In this document: positions 1 through 9,966 of the stretch, one piece after another | Layout of the letters: the number at the start of each line of letters is the position of its first letter | How positions within the stretch are numbered: the stretch's first letter is position 1 | NCBI GenBank assembly: GCA_002102555.1 | Contig: MCFL01000140.1 | Coordinates: forward strand, 1 to 62,457 | DNA length: 62,457 bases | Reading direction: 5' to 3' | Source: Catenaria anguillulae PL171 | Taxonomy: Eukaryota > Blastocladiomycota > Blastocladiomycetes > Blastocladiales > Catenariaceae | The notes under the pieces: model-generated | What the model was told of the DNA's origin: nothing | Databases searched by the model: none | The model's input: the letters and a program-made list of their open reading frames with translations, nothing else | Program-made: the position numbers and the translations under genes

Positions 1-75
1 GCTGCCAGCAACCAGCATTTCCACCAGCTCAAATTGTTCAAAGTAGCAGTACCTCCAAACACTGACCCGGGCAAC

Positions 76-1614
76 TCATCCTCGAAAAGTAAGCCAGATC
101 GGAGCCACCATCGCAGCGATTTCACGCCCGATCGTACGATTGAATTGCAGTGCCCTGTACGAGAACCGCAACACAGGGACCCGACCCTCACGAAACTTGA
201 TGAGCCACCAGTCAAGGACATGTGTCTGACCCGCTCTGCTCACCTCGTCCAAACTCATCCATCTCAACCACTTGCCATCCACGTCATGCTCCAGCAGCCA
301 ATCCAAAACCGAAATCCCAACGCCATCCCACAACGGATACGCTCTGAAATCGACATCCTGGCACTCTTCCAACCACACTTTCAATATCCCAAGGTGCCCA
401 CACTTGGATGCAACGAGCAACGCCTGACGGTGGACATTGGCCACAGCATCTGGGCGCGAGAGCAGACATGCACGAAATCCTTCCACAATCCCATGCTTGC
501 ACATGACCATGACCAGATTTTGCCTGTGAAACCGGCGGTCACGGAAAAGGCCGTCGCGAGGAATGGTACATTCAATGCAATGGTCGTGAGCGCATTCCGG
601 AACGGGACAACACGTGGATGGCGACGGACTTTGAATGATGTCAAGGCATCGCGAACAGTCGGTCTTGTCAAGCGCGCACTTGAGTAGGTCGGGCGCATTG
701 GCTTTCCAGGCATCCAGGTCGGCAAACATCAAACGGGCGCTTGGGTACTGCGCCAGCAGAGACGCAAACAAGGCCCTGTTCGTTGCCCAATGTCGTTCAA
801 CCACAGGTAATCCAGGTTGCCAATGACATGAAGACGATGCCACGTGAGCATGTGAGGCAACAGAAACCGAACCTTGTCAAGGCGAGGCACTTGCGAAAAC
901 CACCACTGCATCACGGCCAAGTTGCTTGCGCCATGCGCGCGCATAATCGCTCTTGCGATCGACTTGAATTCAGGCAGCACAATATCTTCCAGGTGAACTT
1001 GGTCTAGCGGCCACACTCGTTCCCATCGTGATCCGCCATGCGCAGTTTCTTGATGTGTTCCAGCACCTGCACACTCTCGGCCGCCTCGTACGCCGCCTCC
1101 CAGCACATACTCAGCTCATGCGTGAGAAACAGCTTTGAAATTGCATTCACCCACCAATCAAGCACATGCAACTGCTCTGCACGGACAGCCGCCGAGATGG
1201 CGCGGCGAACCATGGTCAACGTGAGTGGCACCACTTCGAAGCGGCGAACCAGGCGCAGCCAGTAGCCGAGGAAACGAGATGTCCGGCTTCGGATGCGCGA
1301 GCGAGAACGTGAGGCGAGCTGCGTAATGTGCGAATCGGCGGACTGGGCTTTGCGACAGTTGGATCAAGTAGTCGGCCGAGCAGCCACGTGTCGCCGGCTT
1401 GCGCAATCGAGTCGAGACTGATCCAGATCATGTGATGCAGGGCAGAGTCGGGAATTGTTGGAAACTCTTGCCGTGGCCCCAGCACATTGAGAATGGACAG
1501 GGCATCAGCATTGAGTGAGCGGACCGAAATGTTGGTGCGGATGGCGGCGATGAGCACGAGCTCGGCAATGTCAAGAGGCAGACTTGTTGCGGGTGTGAGA
1601 TTCATGGTATTCAT
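76..1614 (-). CDS. Ankyrin-like 'WW' repeat protein, reading frame interrupted
   Basis: The minus strand starts with ATG at 1614 and carries degenerate ankyrin-like repeats of the kind abundant in zoosporic fungi. Seen in order: ASEAGHL, then AEQLHVLDWWV, then ASNLAVMQWWF, then SKCGHLGILKVWLEE, then GQTHVLDWWL before the stop near 76. The coding signal is continuous but sits in successive frames. Breaks lie near 1290, 1015 and 780, each equivalent to one missing base, with no splice sites or non-coding gap between. Such repeats usually mediate protein binding; no substrate can be inferred. The 19.7-20.6 kb gene carries the same repeat type and is intact. It could be a young pseudogene or an intact gene with consensus-sequence errors. 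The N-terminal 'LPLDIAELVLIAAI' resembles the F-box-like lead-in common in this repeat family, but that is only a guess. Confidence 0.6.
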
Positions 1615-1849
1615 ATAGAGGCTATTTACATTGCTCAGTGTGAAAGGAGCAGAAAAAATCTTTTAGTAGCAGTATGTGCATGTCGAGGGGTCTCCGATCC
1701 GATCCGTTGGCCGTCTCGCACCGCAGACATAGGTAAAAGGCTGCCATCAGTGCCATGTCAACGACGAAAACAATGAGCCAAAGCCCGATGCACCGAGCAA
1801 TGCCTTCTTCATGCCATAGTCATAGCCGTAGCACTCCTCTTGCTTCACC
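1615..1849. promoter_or_regulatory. Divergent intergenic region
   Basis: This 235-bp gap separates the start codons of two divergently transcribed genes, so it must hold both promoters if both are active. I see no TATA box or repeated operator that I would defend. Confidence 0.4.
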
Positions 1850-4576
1850 ATGACCCGCTTGCCCACCGTTCGCTTTGCTCATAAAAGGCAGCCAAAGCGA
1901 GTGTCTCGCACCGCCACTCCTGGCTCCAACGCTGCAACTCACCATCATGTTGATGGGCATGGCCAGCGCGAATTCGACCCGCAAGAGGAAGAGGAAGAGG
2001 AAGAAATCTTACAACTGCTTGGCCATCGCAAAAGGCCCAAGATGCAGCTGCTCGATCTACCCGACGACACTCTGGCCGTCGTCTGCACGCATCTCAACAA
2101 GGGGTCCCGTGCATCTCTTGCCATGTTGTCATGCACAAGCAAGGCCGTCGCAGCCATTGCACAGCCCGTACTCTTCTCAACACTGTTTGTGCCTTCTTAT
2201 GCCAAGCTGCCGCACATGCTCCAAACCCTTTCCAACCGACCCGATCTCGCTAAACATGTTCATTCGCTCTGCGTGTCCTACAACTTTATTTCGGGCAACC
2301 CCTTTTTCCTCGTTGATATTGCCCTCAACTCTTGCCGCATCGGATCAGGTTCCAACATCATTTCGATGCAGCTTGCACAGCGTTTTGTCGACCCGTCCAT
2401 CCTCGAACGCTTCCCCATTCCGTTGCTCACCCGCCTCGCTACCATTTGCCCCGCTCTCATGTGCATTGACCTAGCGGGAGCCGGGACAACTGCCCAATCC
2501 GCACCCATAATCTTGTTTGGTATTCTCGACCTGGTCAACATTCTCAAGCATCGGCGTGGCCGACTTGTCACCCCGCACGATATCCCGATTGCCGCTGTCC
2601 TCGTCAAGGACCTGATTATGCATGTCCCACGCACCACGGGTGTGTTCCACGATCAAGGCTGGGGGCGTGACTTGTATTTGGTCACGGGCACCATTGACTG
2701 GAATCGCAAGCTTATCGATGTATCCAACTGGATTTCGGACGCGGACAGCGACGAAAAGAGTAGGACAATGGCACTTGTCCCGTTCTGCGATCTCGTTTCG
2801 CCATCGCTTGAGGAGCAGAGCCAGTGGACGATTCGCAATGTGTCCTGTCAACTCTTGTACGAGCGCGATCACGATGTGCGGCCATGGCGTGCCAATGGAT
2901 GGATTCTCTCGGCACCAGACCTGTGGGCCCGGGTAGGCATTCGGCTGGGCAAGGATCATGTGTTTGACTTTTCCAAGCGGGGCGCCGTCGCTGGCACCAT
3001 CAAGTATGCGACCGCATTTGCCGATGTGGCAATGCGTGCGCTCAATGCCCGCCCATCCTTCAATGTGCGCAGCAAGGTGACCGAGCTGATTCTCGAAGCG
3101 GGGGGACCAGAGCAATATGCCACTCTCCCAGCGAGTCAACTCTCGATCGTATGCTCGAATCAGCTCGCCTGCTTTACCGACCTCTTGTCGCCCTTATCGA
3201 CCAAGTCGGTCTTTCATTCCCTGACCAAGCTTAGCGTCGGCGCTGGGTTTGCCTTTCGGGCCCACAATTGTGCACCCGTCTTCAAGCGGTTCGCCGCCTC
3301 ACTCCCCAACCTCGTCGAGCTGGCCATCTCTTCTATCCTTTCCGAAATGGACGCCATCCTTGTCCCGCTCGATTGCCTCATCCGCCGCCCATCCAAACCA
3401 TTGCAAGATTTACGCCTCACGGCTTACGTCTCGGCCACCGCCACCAACCCGTTGCTGACATCGCCTGCCTCGCTCAAGTACATCACTTCGGGCCTCGAAT
3501 CGAACAGCCCGTCCCGCTCGCTTCTCAGCAACACACGATCCACCCATGGCCACTTGCACACACTCGAGCTCAAGATTGAAGGCCCGCGCTGTGTGCGTGT
3601 GTCCTCGCACGAGATCCCAACAGTCGCCATCCACCCAGGCCTGTTGCACGGCATTGACCGGCTGGAGCTTTGGGGATTCAAACTGTTTCTTTTGCCACCA
3701 CGATTTGCGACTCCCGACGGCCCCTCATTCCTTCCACTCGCATACATTCACCAAGCAACCCGCAACTCATCGCTTGCCGACCGCACACTGCTCACTCTCG
3801 CACACGTCACGCTGCGTGCCCTCCGCTCGCTTCACCTGTCGACCAAATGCATTCTTGCCCAGACCCTGCCGACCAATCTCGTGGAAGCCACTCAACTGCA
3901 CCGTGTTGCGTCGCTGCTGCCCACCTGCCCGCGTCTCCAACACTTTGTCATCCGCACCGACTATGGCGGTGTCGCATTCACTGCCCACGACATTGCCAAC
4001 ATGCTCGCACGCTTCCCGTCGCTCGCATTCGCACAGTTTGGATGCACAAACCTCGACGCGCGAGAACTGCAATGGGTTGTGGATACCATTATCAACGGCG
4101 AACCAGAACGCAAGCGCACGCTGCGCGACTTGGAGTTGTACAACATCAAGGCGGCCCGGCGCTTGGATCGCGGGTGGGTCTTGTCTGGCCCGCATGTGAC
4201 GCACTTGGCATCAAGCGGTGCGCCGTTGCCTTTGCCTCTGGCGCCGGTCAGGCTCACGCCAACGTCGGTGGAACTGGATCTCAAGGCACACTTGTATTTG
4301 GGCGAGCCCAGCATGGAGACGCGATGCGGGTCGTGTTGCCGACCTGTCAAGTCGATTGGCGGGTTTTTGGCGCTGGAGGAAAACAAGGATTACTCGTCTG
4401 TGCACGGCATTTATCCGTTTCATGATTTGGACTTGACGGACGAACCCGTGAGTCGGTGTCCCAAGTGTGCGCCGTTGACCAAGTTTGTTCAGTTTGGCAA
4501 GGTGAGTGTGGACGGGTCGAGGGATGATGGAGTGTACTTGTGGAAGTGTGGGTTGGAGTTTCCTATGGTGTATTAG
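1850..4576 (+). CDS. F-box/LRR-like protein with C-terminal cysteine pairs
   Basis: A single-exon 908-aa protein. After a basic, acidic-tract N-terminus (seven Glu around residue 48) comes an F-box at about residues 65-110 (LLDLPDDTLAVVCTHL, then SLAMLSCTSKAVAAIAQPVLF). F-boxes bind Skp1 and recruit substrates to SCF ubiquitin ligases. The long middle has irregular leucine-rich stretches (for example LTKLSVGAGF, LPNLVELAIS, LQDLRL), consistent with a degenerate LRR substrate-binding region. The C-terminus has paired cysteines, CGSC at about 826 and CPKC at about 870, spaced like a zinc ribbon. A paralogue of similar size and order lies at 50517-53270 on the other strand, also ending in Cys pairs. 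The substrate is unknown. The start is the first ATG of the frame; an internal ATG just before the F-box (2042) is possible but would discard conserved length. Confidence 0.8.
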   Translation: MTRLPTVRFAHKRQPKRVSRTATPGSNAATHHHVDGHGQREFDPQEEEEEEEILQLLGHRKRPKMQLLDLPDDTLAVVCTHLNKGSRASLAMLSCTSKAVAAIAQPVLFSTLFVPSYAKLPHMLQTLSNRPDLAKHVHSLCVSYNFISGNPFFLVDIALNSCRIGSGSNIISMQLAQRFVDPSILERFPIPLLTRLATICPALMCIDLAGAGTTAQSAPIILFGILDLVNILKHRRGRLVTPHDIPIAAVLVKDLIMHVPRTTGVFHDQGWGRDLYLVTGTIDWNRKLIDVSNWISDADSDEKSRTMALVPFCDLVSPSLEEQSQWTIRNVSCQLLYERDHDVRPWRANGWILSAPDLWARVGIRLGKDHVFDFSKRGAVAGTIKYATAFADVAMRALNARPSFNVRSKVTELILEAGGPEQYATLPASQLSIVCSNQLACFTDLLSPLSTKSVFHSLTKLSVGAGFAFRAHNCAPVFKRFAASLPNLVELAISSILSEMDAILVPLDCLIRRPSKPLQDLRLTAYVSATATNPLLTSPASLKYITSGLESNSPSRSLLSNTRSTHGHLHTLELKIEGPRCVRVSSHEIPTVAIHPGLLHGIDRLELWGFKLFLLPPRFATPDGPSFLPLAYIHQATRNSSLADRTLLTLAHVTLRALRSLHLSTKCILAQTLPTNLVEATQLHRVASLLPTCPRLQHFVIRTDYGGVAFTAHDIANMLARFPSLAFAQFGCTNLDARELQWVVDTIINGEPERKRTLRDLELYNIKAARRLDRGWVLSGPHVTHLASSGAPLPLPLAPVRLTPTSVELDLKAHLYLGEPSMETRCGSCCRPVKSIGGFLALEENKDYSSVHGIYPFHDLDLTDEPVSRCPKCAPLTKFVQFGKVSVDGSRDDGVYLWKCGLEFPMVY

Positions 4577-4887
4577 CTTCTCAATTTGTTGTATCATCAT
4601 ACATAGGGAGACCCCAATATGTTCATCTTGCCGAGTTGTTGCCTTTCCTGGCCTCCAGCTTCTGTAGCCTCATGATTAGCGCAACATGACTTTGGGCGTT
4701 ACTGTAGACAGCACAGTGACACTTGAATGGAAATGAAAAATGAGGATGCATTTGCGATAAATATGTACAAGAATACGGGTATTCAATGACAATTCGGTAT
4801 CTTAACAGTCTAATCCCGCCGACCTCGTTGAGATCCCAATTGCTGGCGAGATCCAGTCTCGCCACTTGTTCTATCCACGACTACAGA
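4577..4887. other. Convergent 3' intergenic region
   Basis: A 311-bp AT-richer gap between two convergent genes. It probably contains both 3' UTRs and polyadenylation signals; no gene seen. Confidence 0.4.
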
Positions 4888-5760
4888 TTACTTGCCACCA
4901 AGAATCTTGTTCAACAAGGCTGCCAACCGCAAGCCAGCCTTGGCCACCTGCACATCGACCGTCTTGTACACAGCCTGGTAGTAGTCGGTGGAAATCTCTT
5001 GGCCAATCTGGAATCCGGTCGGGTACACGGTCGAGCACACGAGCGCGGTCGAGTCCTCGGCCCATGACGCTGCGCACTTGGTCACGCCATCGACCGACTT
5101 GGGGTCGCCACTGGCAGCACACTCGGCCTTGGCGTCTCCGGGCTTGACGAGGTTGGACAAGTACCCGATCCACCTTTGCGCATCGCCCCCATACTGCTGC
5201 TTGATGGTCTGCTCCGGGATTGACCCGTCCCAGGCTGCGTGCAAGTTGGCGCGCTTGCCGCGGAACTTGACATTGACGCCATTGCCGCCCTTTTCGAATC
5301 CGCTCGCGTGCAGCGGCTGGGCAAGATCACCGACAAAGTGCACGAGGAATGCCAAGTACTCGGCCGATTCGGCCGTGGGCTGCTGCTTGTTTGAGTTGGC
5401 AAGTGCTTGCGAGTAGAGGGCAATGGCAGTCACAACACAGGCAGAGTTGTCGCAAGTGGAGGGGAGTTGCGCCGTGTTGGCGCACTTGCCGCGCATGGGC
5501 TGCTCGTCGGCAGAGTAGTTGATGTAGTGCTGGGAACCCGTCTCCGGGCGTTGGCCCTTGATCTCGTCGGGCCACGTCGAGGCGTGCTGGATCGAGCTAA
5601 TGTCGGAGCTGGCAGAGATGATCGAGTCGACGGCAGACTTGGCGGCGGGTGTCAAGTTGGAGTAGGCCAGAGTGGCAACGGCTTGGTGAGCAGTCCGGCC
5701 CCAAGCGTTGGCGGTCGACGCGACAAGGAGAAGTGTAAGGACGGCAAGAATGGGAGTCAT
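4888..5760 (-). CDS. Secreted S1/P1-type zinc nuclease
   Basis: A 290-aa single-exon member of the S1/P1 nuclease family (trinuclear-zinc enzymes cleaving single-stranded DNA and RNA, often with 3'-nucleotidase activity). Residues 1-19 are a clean signal peptide ending ANA, which makes Trp20 the mature N-terminus; that Trp is a zinc ligand in P1 nuclease. The other ligands are visible: His25 in WGRTAH, Asp in STWPDEI, His in SQHYIN, His/Asp/His in HFVGDLAQPLHA, and His/Asp in NLHAAWD. Four cysteines in the second half probably form disulfides. Length is typical for the fungal secreted enzymes. It likely acts outside the cell, feeding the nucleotidases encoded at 12.4 and 27.1 kb. A run of nine G (C on the coding strand) lies 17-25 bases before the ATG. 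Confidence 0.95.
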   Translation of the reverse strand: MTPILAVLTLLLVASTANAWGRTAHQAVATLAYSNLTPAAKSAVDSIISASSDISSIQHASTWPDEIKGQRPETGSQHYINYSADEQPMRGKCANTAQLPSTCDNSACVVTAIALYSQALANSNKQQPTAESAEYLAFLVHFVGDLAQPLHASGFEKGGNGVNVKFRGKRANLHAAWDGSIPEQTIKQQYGGDAQRWIGYLSNLVKPGDAKAECAASGDPKSVDGVTKCAASWAEDSTALVCSTVYPTGFQIGQEISTDYYQAVYKTVDVQVAKAGLRLAALLNKILGGK

Positions 5761-6840
5761 TGTGGATGAATGATCTGGGGGGGGGTACTGGTGGGAATGG
5801 GTTGTGGATCGGGAAGCGGTCTAGGGTCTCAAGGAGAGATTGGGTAGTCGAAAGATAGTGGATGAGGATCACAGCAGGCTGGGCAAATGCGGCGGCGGGA
5901 TCACCTCGTACTTGTACCCTTGGCCACCAGCGGCAGTGACGACTCGGCATCCCAGCGTGGACGGGCCACACATGCATGTCGTGCGCCCTTCCGCCAGCGT
6001 AGATGTGTGATCACGTTGCACATGCGAGACACACCGGGCAGCGCCGGAGTCGGCCGCCGAACGTGGACGTTGTCTTCACGCATGCACGAGTGAGAACAAG
6101 GGAATGAAATCACCAGACCTGCCTTGGCAAACTGCTGCGGGGAAAGGACTCGTGTGTCAATCACACGTGTGAGGGTAAAAACAGTCACCCGACATGAGAA
6201 AGACGCAGGGACTGCATCCGTGTCCGCGGGTCCGCTGATTTTTTACCTTGTCACATGTGCCAGGTCGCGATCCAACGGCGCGATCCTTGCGCCTGGCGCT
6301 GTATCATTTTGTTTGCAGCGGCGAAAACGTGAAAATGTCGGGCGGCTACTCCGATTACTTTTCGCTTCGGGCCGGCTGTGTCCGAATTGTTGCTAGGATT
6401 GTCTCTTGTGAAACGCAGTGCATGTGCTCACAAATCCAGAGAGACGGTGCCGATACGTGATCGCATTTGGAGTGGCATGAAACCTGATCGTGGCTGACGC
6501 GTGCAACATTCCAACTCAATTCCACTTCGTCAGAGGTGCTTCGAGAAACAACTTCGAGAAACCTTGGCCGGTCAAAGTATCTGACACATGATCCTCGCGA
6601 CAATCTAGGCCCCGCTATTGCATGTCCTGGTCCATTTCAAACCCTGGTCGGACCATGATCCATCCGCCTCACATTGACAATCCCCTGGCCGTCCGTGGCG
6701 CCTGCGAGCGTGCGACACCACGCCCGGTGTCAGCTGAAGTCTTCGACCCAATGTACTTGCCATAAGCTATTTACATGCATACTTACATATGTAATCATGG
6801 GGAATCATCAACACCGAACCGCTGGCTGGCCACATTCAGC
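5761..6840. other. Intergenic, no gene recognised
   Basis: Promoter side of the nuclease gene and 3' side of MLH1. Both genes are on the minus strand. It holds a G9 run at 5777-5785 close to the nuclease start. Short open frames on both strands lack codon bias, splice signals or recognisable motifs, and I do not call them genes. Confidence 0.4.
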
Positions 6841-8990
6841 TCAACACCGCTCAAATACGCGATACATCTCCTTCAAATTGGCACACCGTACAAACGCCCC
6901 GCTCAAACACTCACTTGTCATGGGCATGTTGCGCATGGCCGGCATGAGCACGTTCTTGACCACCGTCTCGCTCACACACCCAACCTCACCTAGGTCCTCG
7001 CCAATGCCCTTGGGCGCGTAAAACCGTGCAAGCTCATCAAGAATGCCCGCCAGACATGGCTTCTCTTCGGTCCAGTTGACCTCAGTGCCAAGGCGGAGTA
7101 GGAACGAAGGGAGCAGGTCGAGTGGGGGTATGTATTTGGGGAGTAGCCGTGGGAGGGTGGTGAGCAACCCGTCCGGGGTCAGTGTGACTGAAAAGTAGTC
7201 AAGCAGGAGGTCGGCGCGCGTGAGCAGTTGTGCGGTAATGCTCTGTTGCAAAAACCACCGACGTGAGGAACCACACATTTGTATCAGTATGGGCAAGGAA
7301 CAAAATGTACCTCGACAATCTTTTCTGGATCCACATGATCAGGCACCCCGCCGCGCTTGACTTCGACTTGCACAGCCACCTGAATACACTCTGCCAGGCT
7401 CATTGGCGGATCCACGCGCAGGGCGGGATAATTGGCAAACCTGTCGAGCGCCAACCGATACATGAGATCGTCGGCCAACACTGGCATATCGGCCAAGTAC
7501 AGATCCGTGCCCGACTGAATGGCGACCAGGCCGCCCGTGACGTGCCCGACATAGGTATGGTGCGTGAGGGGCGATTGGTCGGGCGGCACGTGTGTCAGCG
7601 AGGCAAGTTCGGCGTGCAGGTCGGCGATCGACGTGAGGTTGAGGTTGCGTGGGCCGCCGTGCAGGGGCGTGAAATCGTCGGCGCCCGCGTCGTCAGTGTC
7701 TGCGGCGCCAAGGCGGGAGAGTGAAAGCGAAGATGATTGCGAGGGTTGAAAGTATTGGTCAAGGGTCGTTGCACGTGCGTCGGTACGGACGAGCGTAGAC
7801 TCGCGCCGAGTATTGCTGGCCGCGTTGGACGCCGAGGTGTTTGACCGTTTGCGCGGGCCAGACGAATCCTCGTCTTGTGGCTCATCCTGGTCCACTGCCT
7901 TGCGCTTTGCCACCGAGCTGCTCGATGGCGTTGGCTGCGTCAGAACTTGCACCTCAAACACTCGGCTCGTTTCCTCCTCACCCACGACGGCCTCCAACTT
8001 TTCGGCAATCATGCCCACAATGTAATCGTGGTGCAAGAAATGCACCTCCTTTTTCGTGGGATGCACATTGACATCGACCGTGTGTGCGGGCAACGTGAGC
8101 GAGAGGTACACCCACGGGTGTGAGCCCTTTGGGAGGTAGCGAGCATAGAGCGCCTTGATGGTGCGCTTGATGGCGGCGGATTCAACGAGGCGGTTGTTGA
8201 TGAAAAGCAACAGCGTCATGGACTTGAATGACGAGTTGGCAGGAGAAGAGGCGAGCGCAGAGAGCGAGCCCATGTCGGCCCCCAAGTCGGCCGCCAGTGG
8301 GACAAGTGAGCGGGCTGTGGCGGGGCCGTACACGGCCTTGATAACGTCGATGCGGTCCGTGGTCGATCCGCCCGTCGTGGATACATCGGGTACCCCTGCG
8401 CCGTGCTTGCGCAGTGTCATGGCCACCGACGGGTAGTGCACGGCATATCGAACCAGTGTGTCGACCACATTGGCATGCTCTTCATTGTAGGAGCGCATGG
8501 CACGCCGGCGAGCGGGCAGGTTATAAAACAGGTCTTGGATCGAGATGGTCGTGCCAACAGTCGGGTGTGCGCAGGGGGTGATGGCATCGTTGAGGGGCTT
8601 ACCGTCAATGTACTCTGCCGAGTAGGCGCAATCCGATTCGGCGGTGCGTGATACAATAGCCACGCGGGCCACATGCGAGAGCGAGGCAAGCGCCTCGCCG
8701 CGGAACCCAAACGTGGCAACGGTGCGCAGGTCGTCAAAGGACCGGAGCTTGGAGGTGGTGAAGCGGAGGCATACAATGGGCAGGTCGTGCGGGTGGATGC
8801 CGTGGCCATTGTCTGCAATCTCGAGCAGCGACAGGCCGCCGTCCTTGAGCGTGATGGTGATGAGCGAGGCGCCGGCGTCGAGGCAGTTTTCCAGCAGCTC
8901 CTTGAGGGCGTGCGACGGGCGGTGGATCACCTCGCCGGCAGCAATGCGGTTGACGACGGTCGGGTCGAGCGGGGCAATGCGCGGAATCAT
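6841..8990 (-). CDS. MLH1: DNA mismatch-repair protein MLH1
   Basis: MutL homologue MLH1, the common subunit of MutL-alpha/beta/gamma heterodimers in nuclear mismatch repair and meiotic crossover. Two exons: 8990-7311 and 7242-6841, with a 68-bp intron (donor GTACAT, acceptor CAACAG), giving 693 aa. GHKL ATPase motifs are intact: ELLENCLDAGAS (Glu34/Asn35), DNGHGI, and TSKLRSFDDLRTVATFGFRGEALAS (shortened here to its landmarks TSKLR and GFRGEAL). HPTKKEVHFLH follows. The variable linker carries VRTDARATTLDQYFQP, matching the conserved VRTD...LD..LQP element of MLH1. The protein ends YRVFERC, the MLH1-specific C-terminus whose final Cys completes the PMS endonuclease site, so this is MLH1 rather than PMS1 or MLH3. 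The slightly short length (yeast 769, human 756) reflects the linker. Complete and apparently functional. Confidence 0.96.
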
Positions 8991-9966
8991 CGTGGCATAT
9001 CATTCAATTCATTCATTCCATTGGTGTCATAACATCGTGATGGTCTGGACTTAATACTCCTGGCGGGAGAGAGTCTGTACGAAAAATTGAAAATGGATGG
9101 GCACTTAGCAGCGAGTGACTCACTCAACTCAACTCAATATTAAGAACTGTTGCACAGAAATGATATTTATAATGTAATGTGACAAAAAAGACAGCAAACG
9201 AGGCACAGAATCAATACATCAATATTCATCCAACAGTTTCGATCCATCTGCGCTAGAGAGTTGATGGCCATCGTTGGTCGTGCTGTGCGCGTACTTTAAA
9301 TAAGTAACTTGCTGTTGGTGGAATGCGAGCCTTGTCCGTCCGCAGAACACATGTCGAATCACTTTGGGCCACCAGGAACGTGATCCGGCACGTGACGACG
9401 TCGCTACGGTTCCGCATGTCCACACCAAGTCCGCAACTGAGGCCCAGCAACTCTTCGCCTCAGGATCCGAACTCCACCCACAACCGAAAAACATCCCAAA
9501 ACATACGCAACGCAAAGCTACTGCAGCTCGCTGCAACATCAAGCACTTTCTCCGCTCCAAAGCAAAGCAATCCTGCCACATTCCAATCCCATTTCGGCGA
9601 TATCCGACCCTCTTCTCCCCAACATCTATCGCCTGCAACATTGGCCGAAAGCCTCGACCCACCTGCGCTTTCCAAGGAGCATAATTGCGTCATCAACGTC
9701 CAATCCGACCACCAGCTGTCAAGCCTGACCTGTGTGGCACTTCTGCGAACATTCGTGGCCAAGGACCGGCTGCGAACAAAGTCCAACCCGTCCGTCGTAC
9801 CAGCCAAAATCGATCCGACAAGTCCTCTTCCCATTGGACAATCATACGACTTAACCCACACTGTACACCATCGCCTCATACATCAACCGCCGCAATCACA
9901 TCGACTCGTCTCTGTTGAATTATCCCAGCATCCATACTACCCGAAATTCAACGCTTTCCCTTCAAC
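8991..9966. other. Divergent intergenic region of MLH1 and the membrane/coiled-coil gene
   Basis: A 976-bp gap between two divergent start codons, expected to contain both promoters and 5' UTRs. A Ser/Pro-rich open frame on the plus strand (from 9323) overlaps the real downstream gene out of frame; I treat it as a chance frame in C-rich sequence. Confidence 0.4.
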
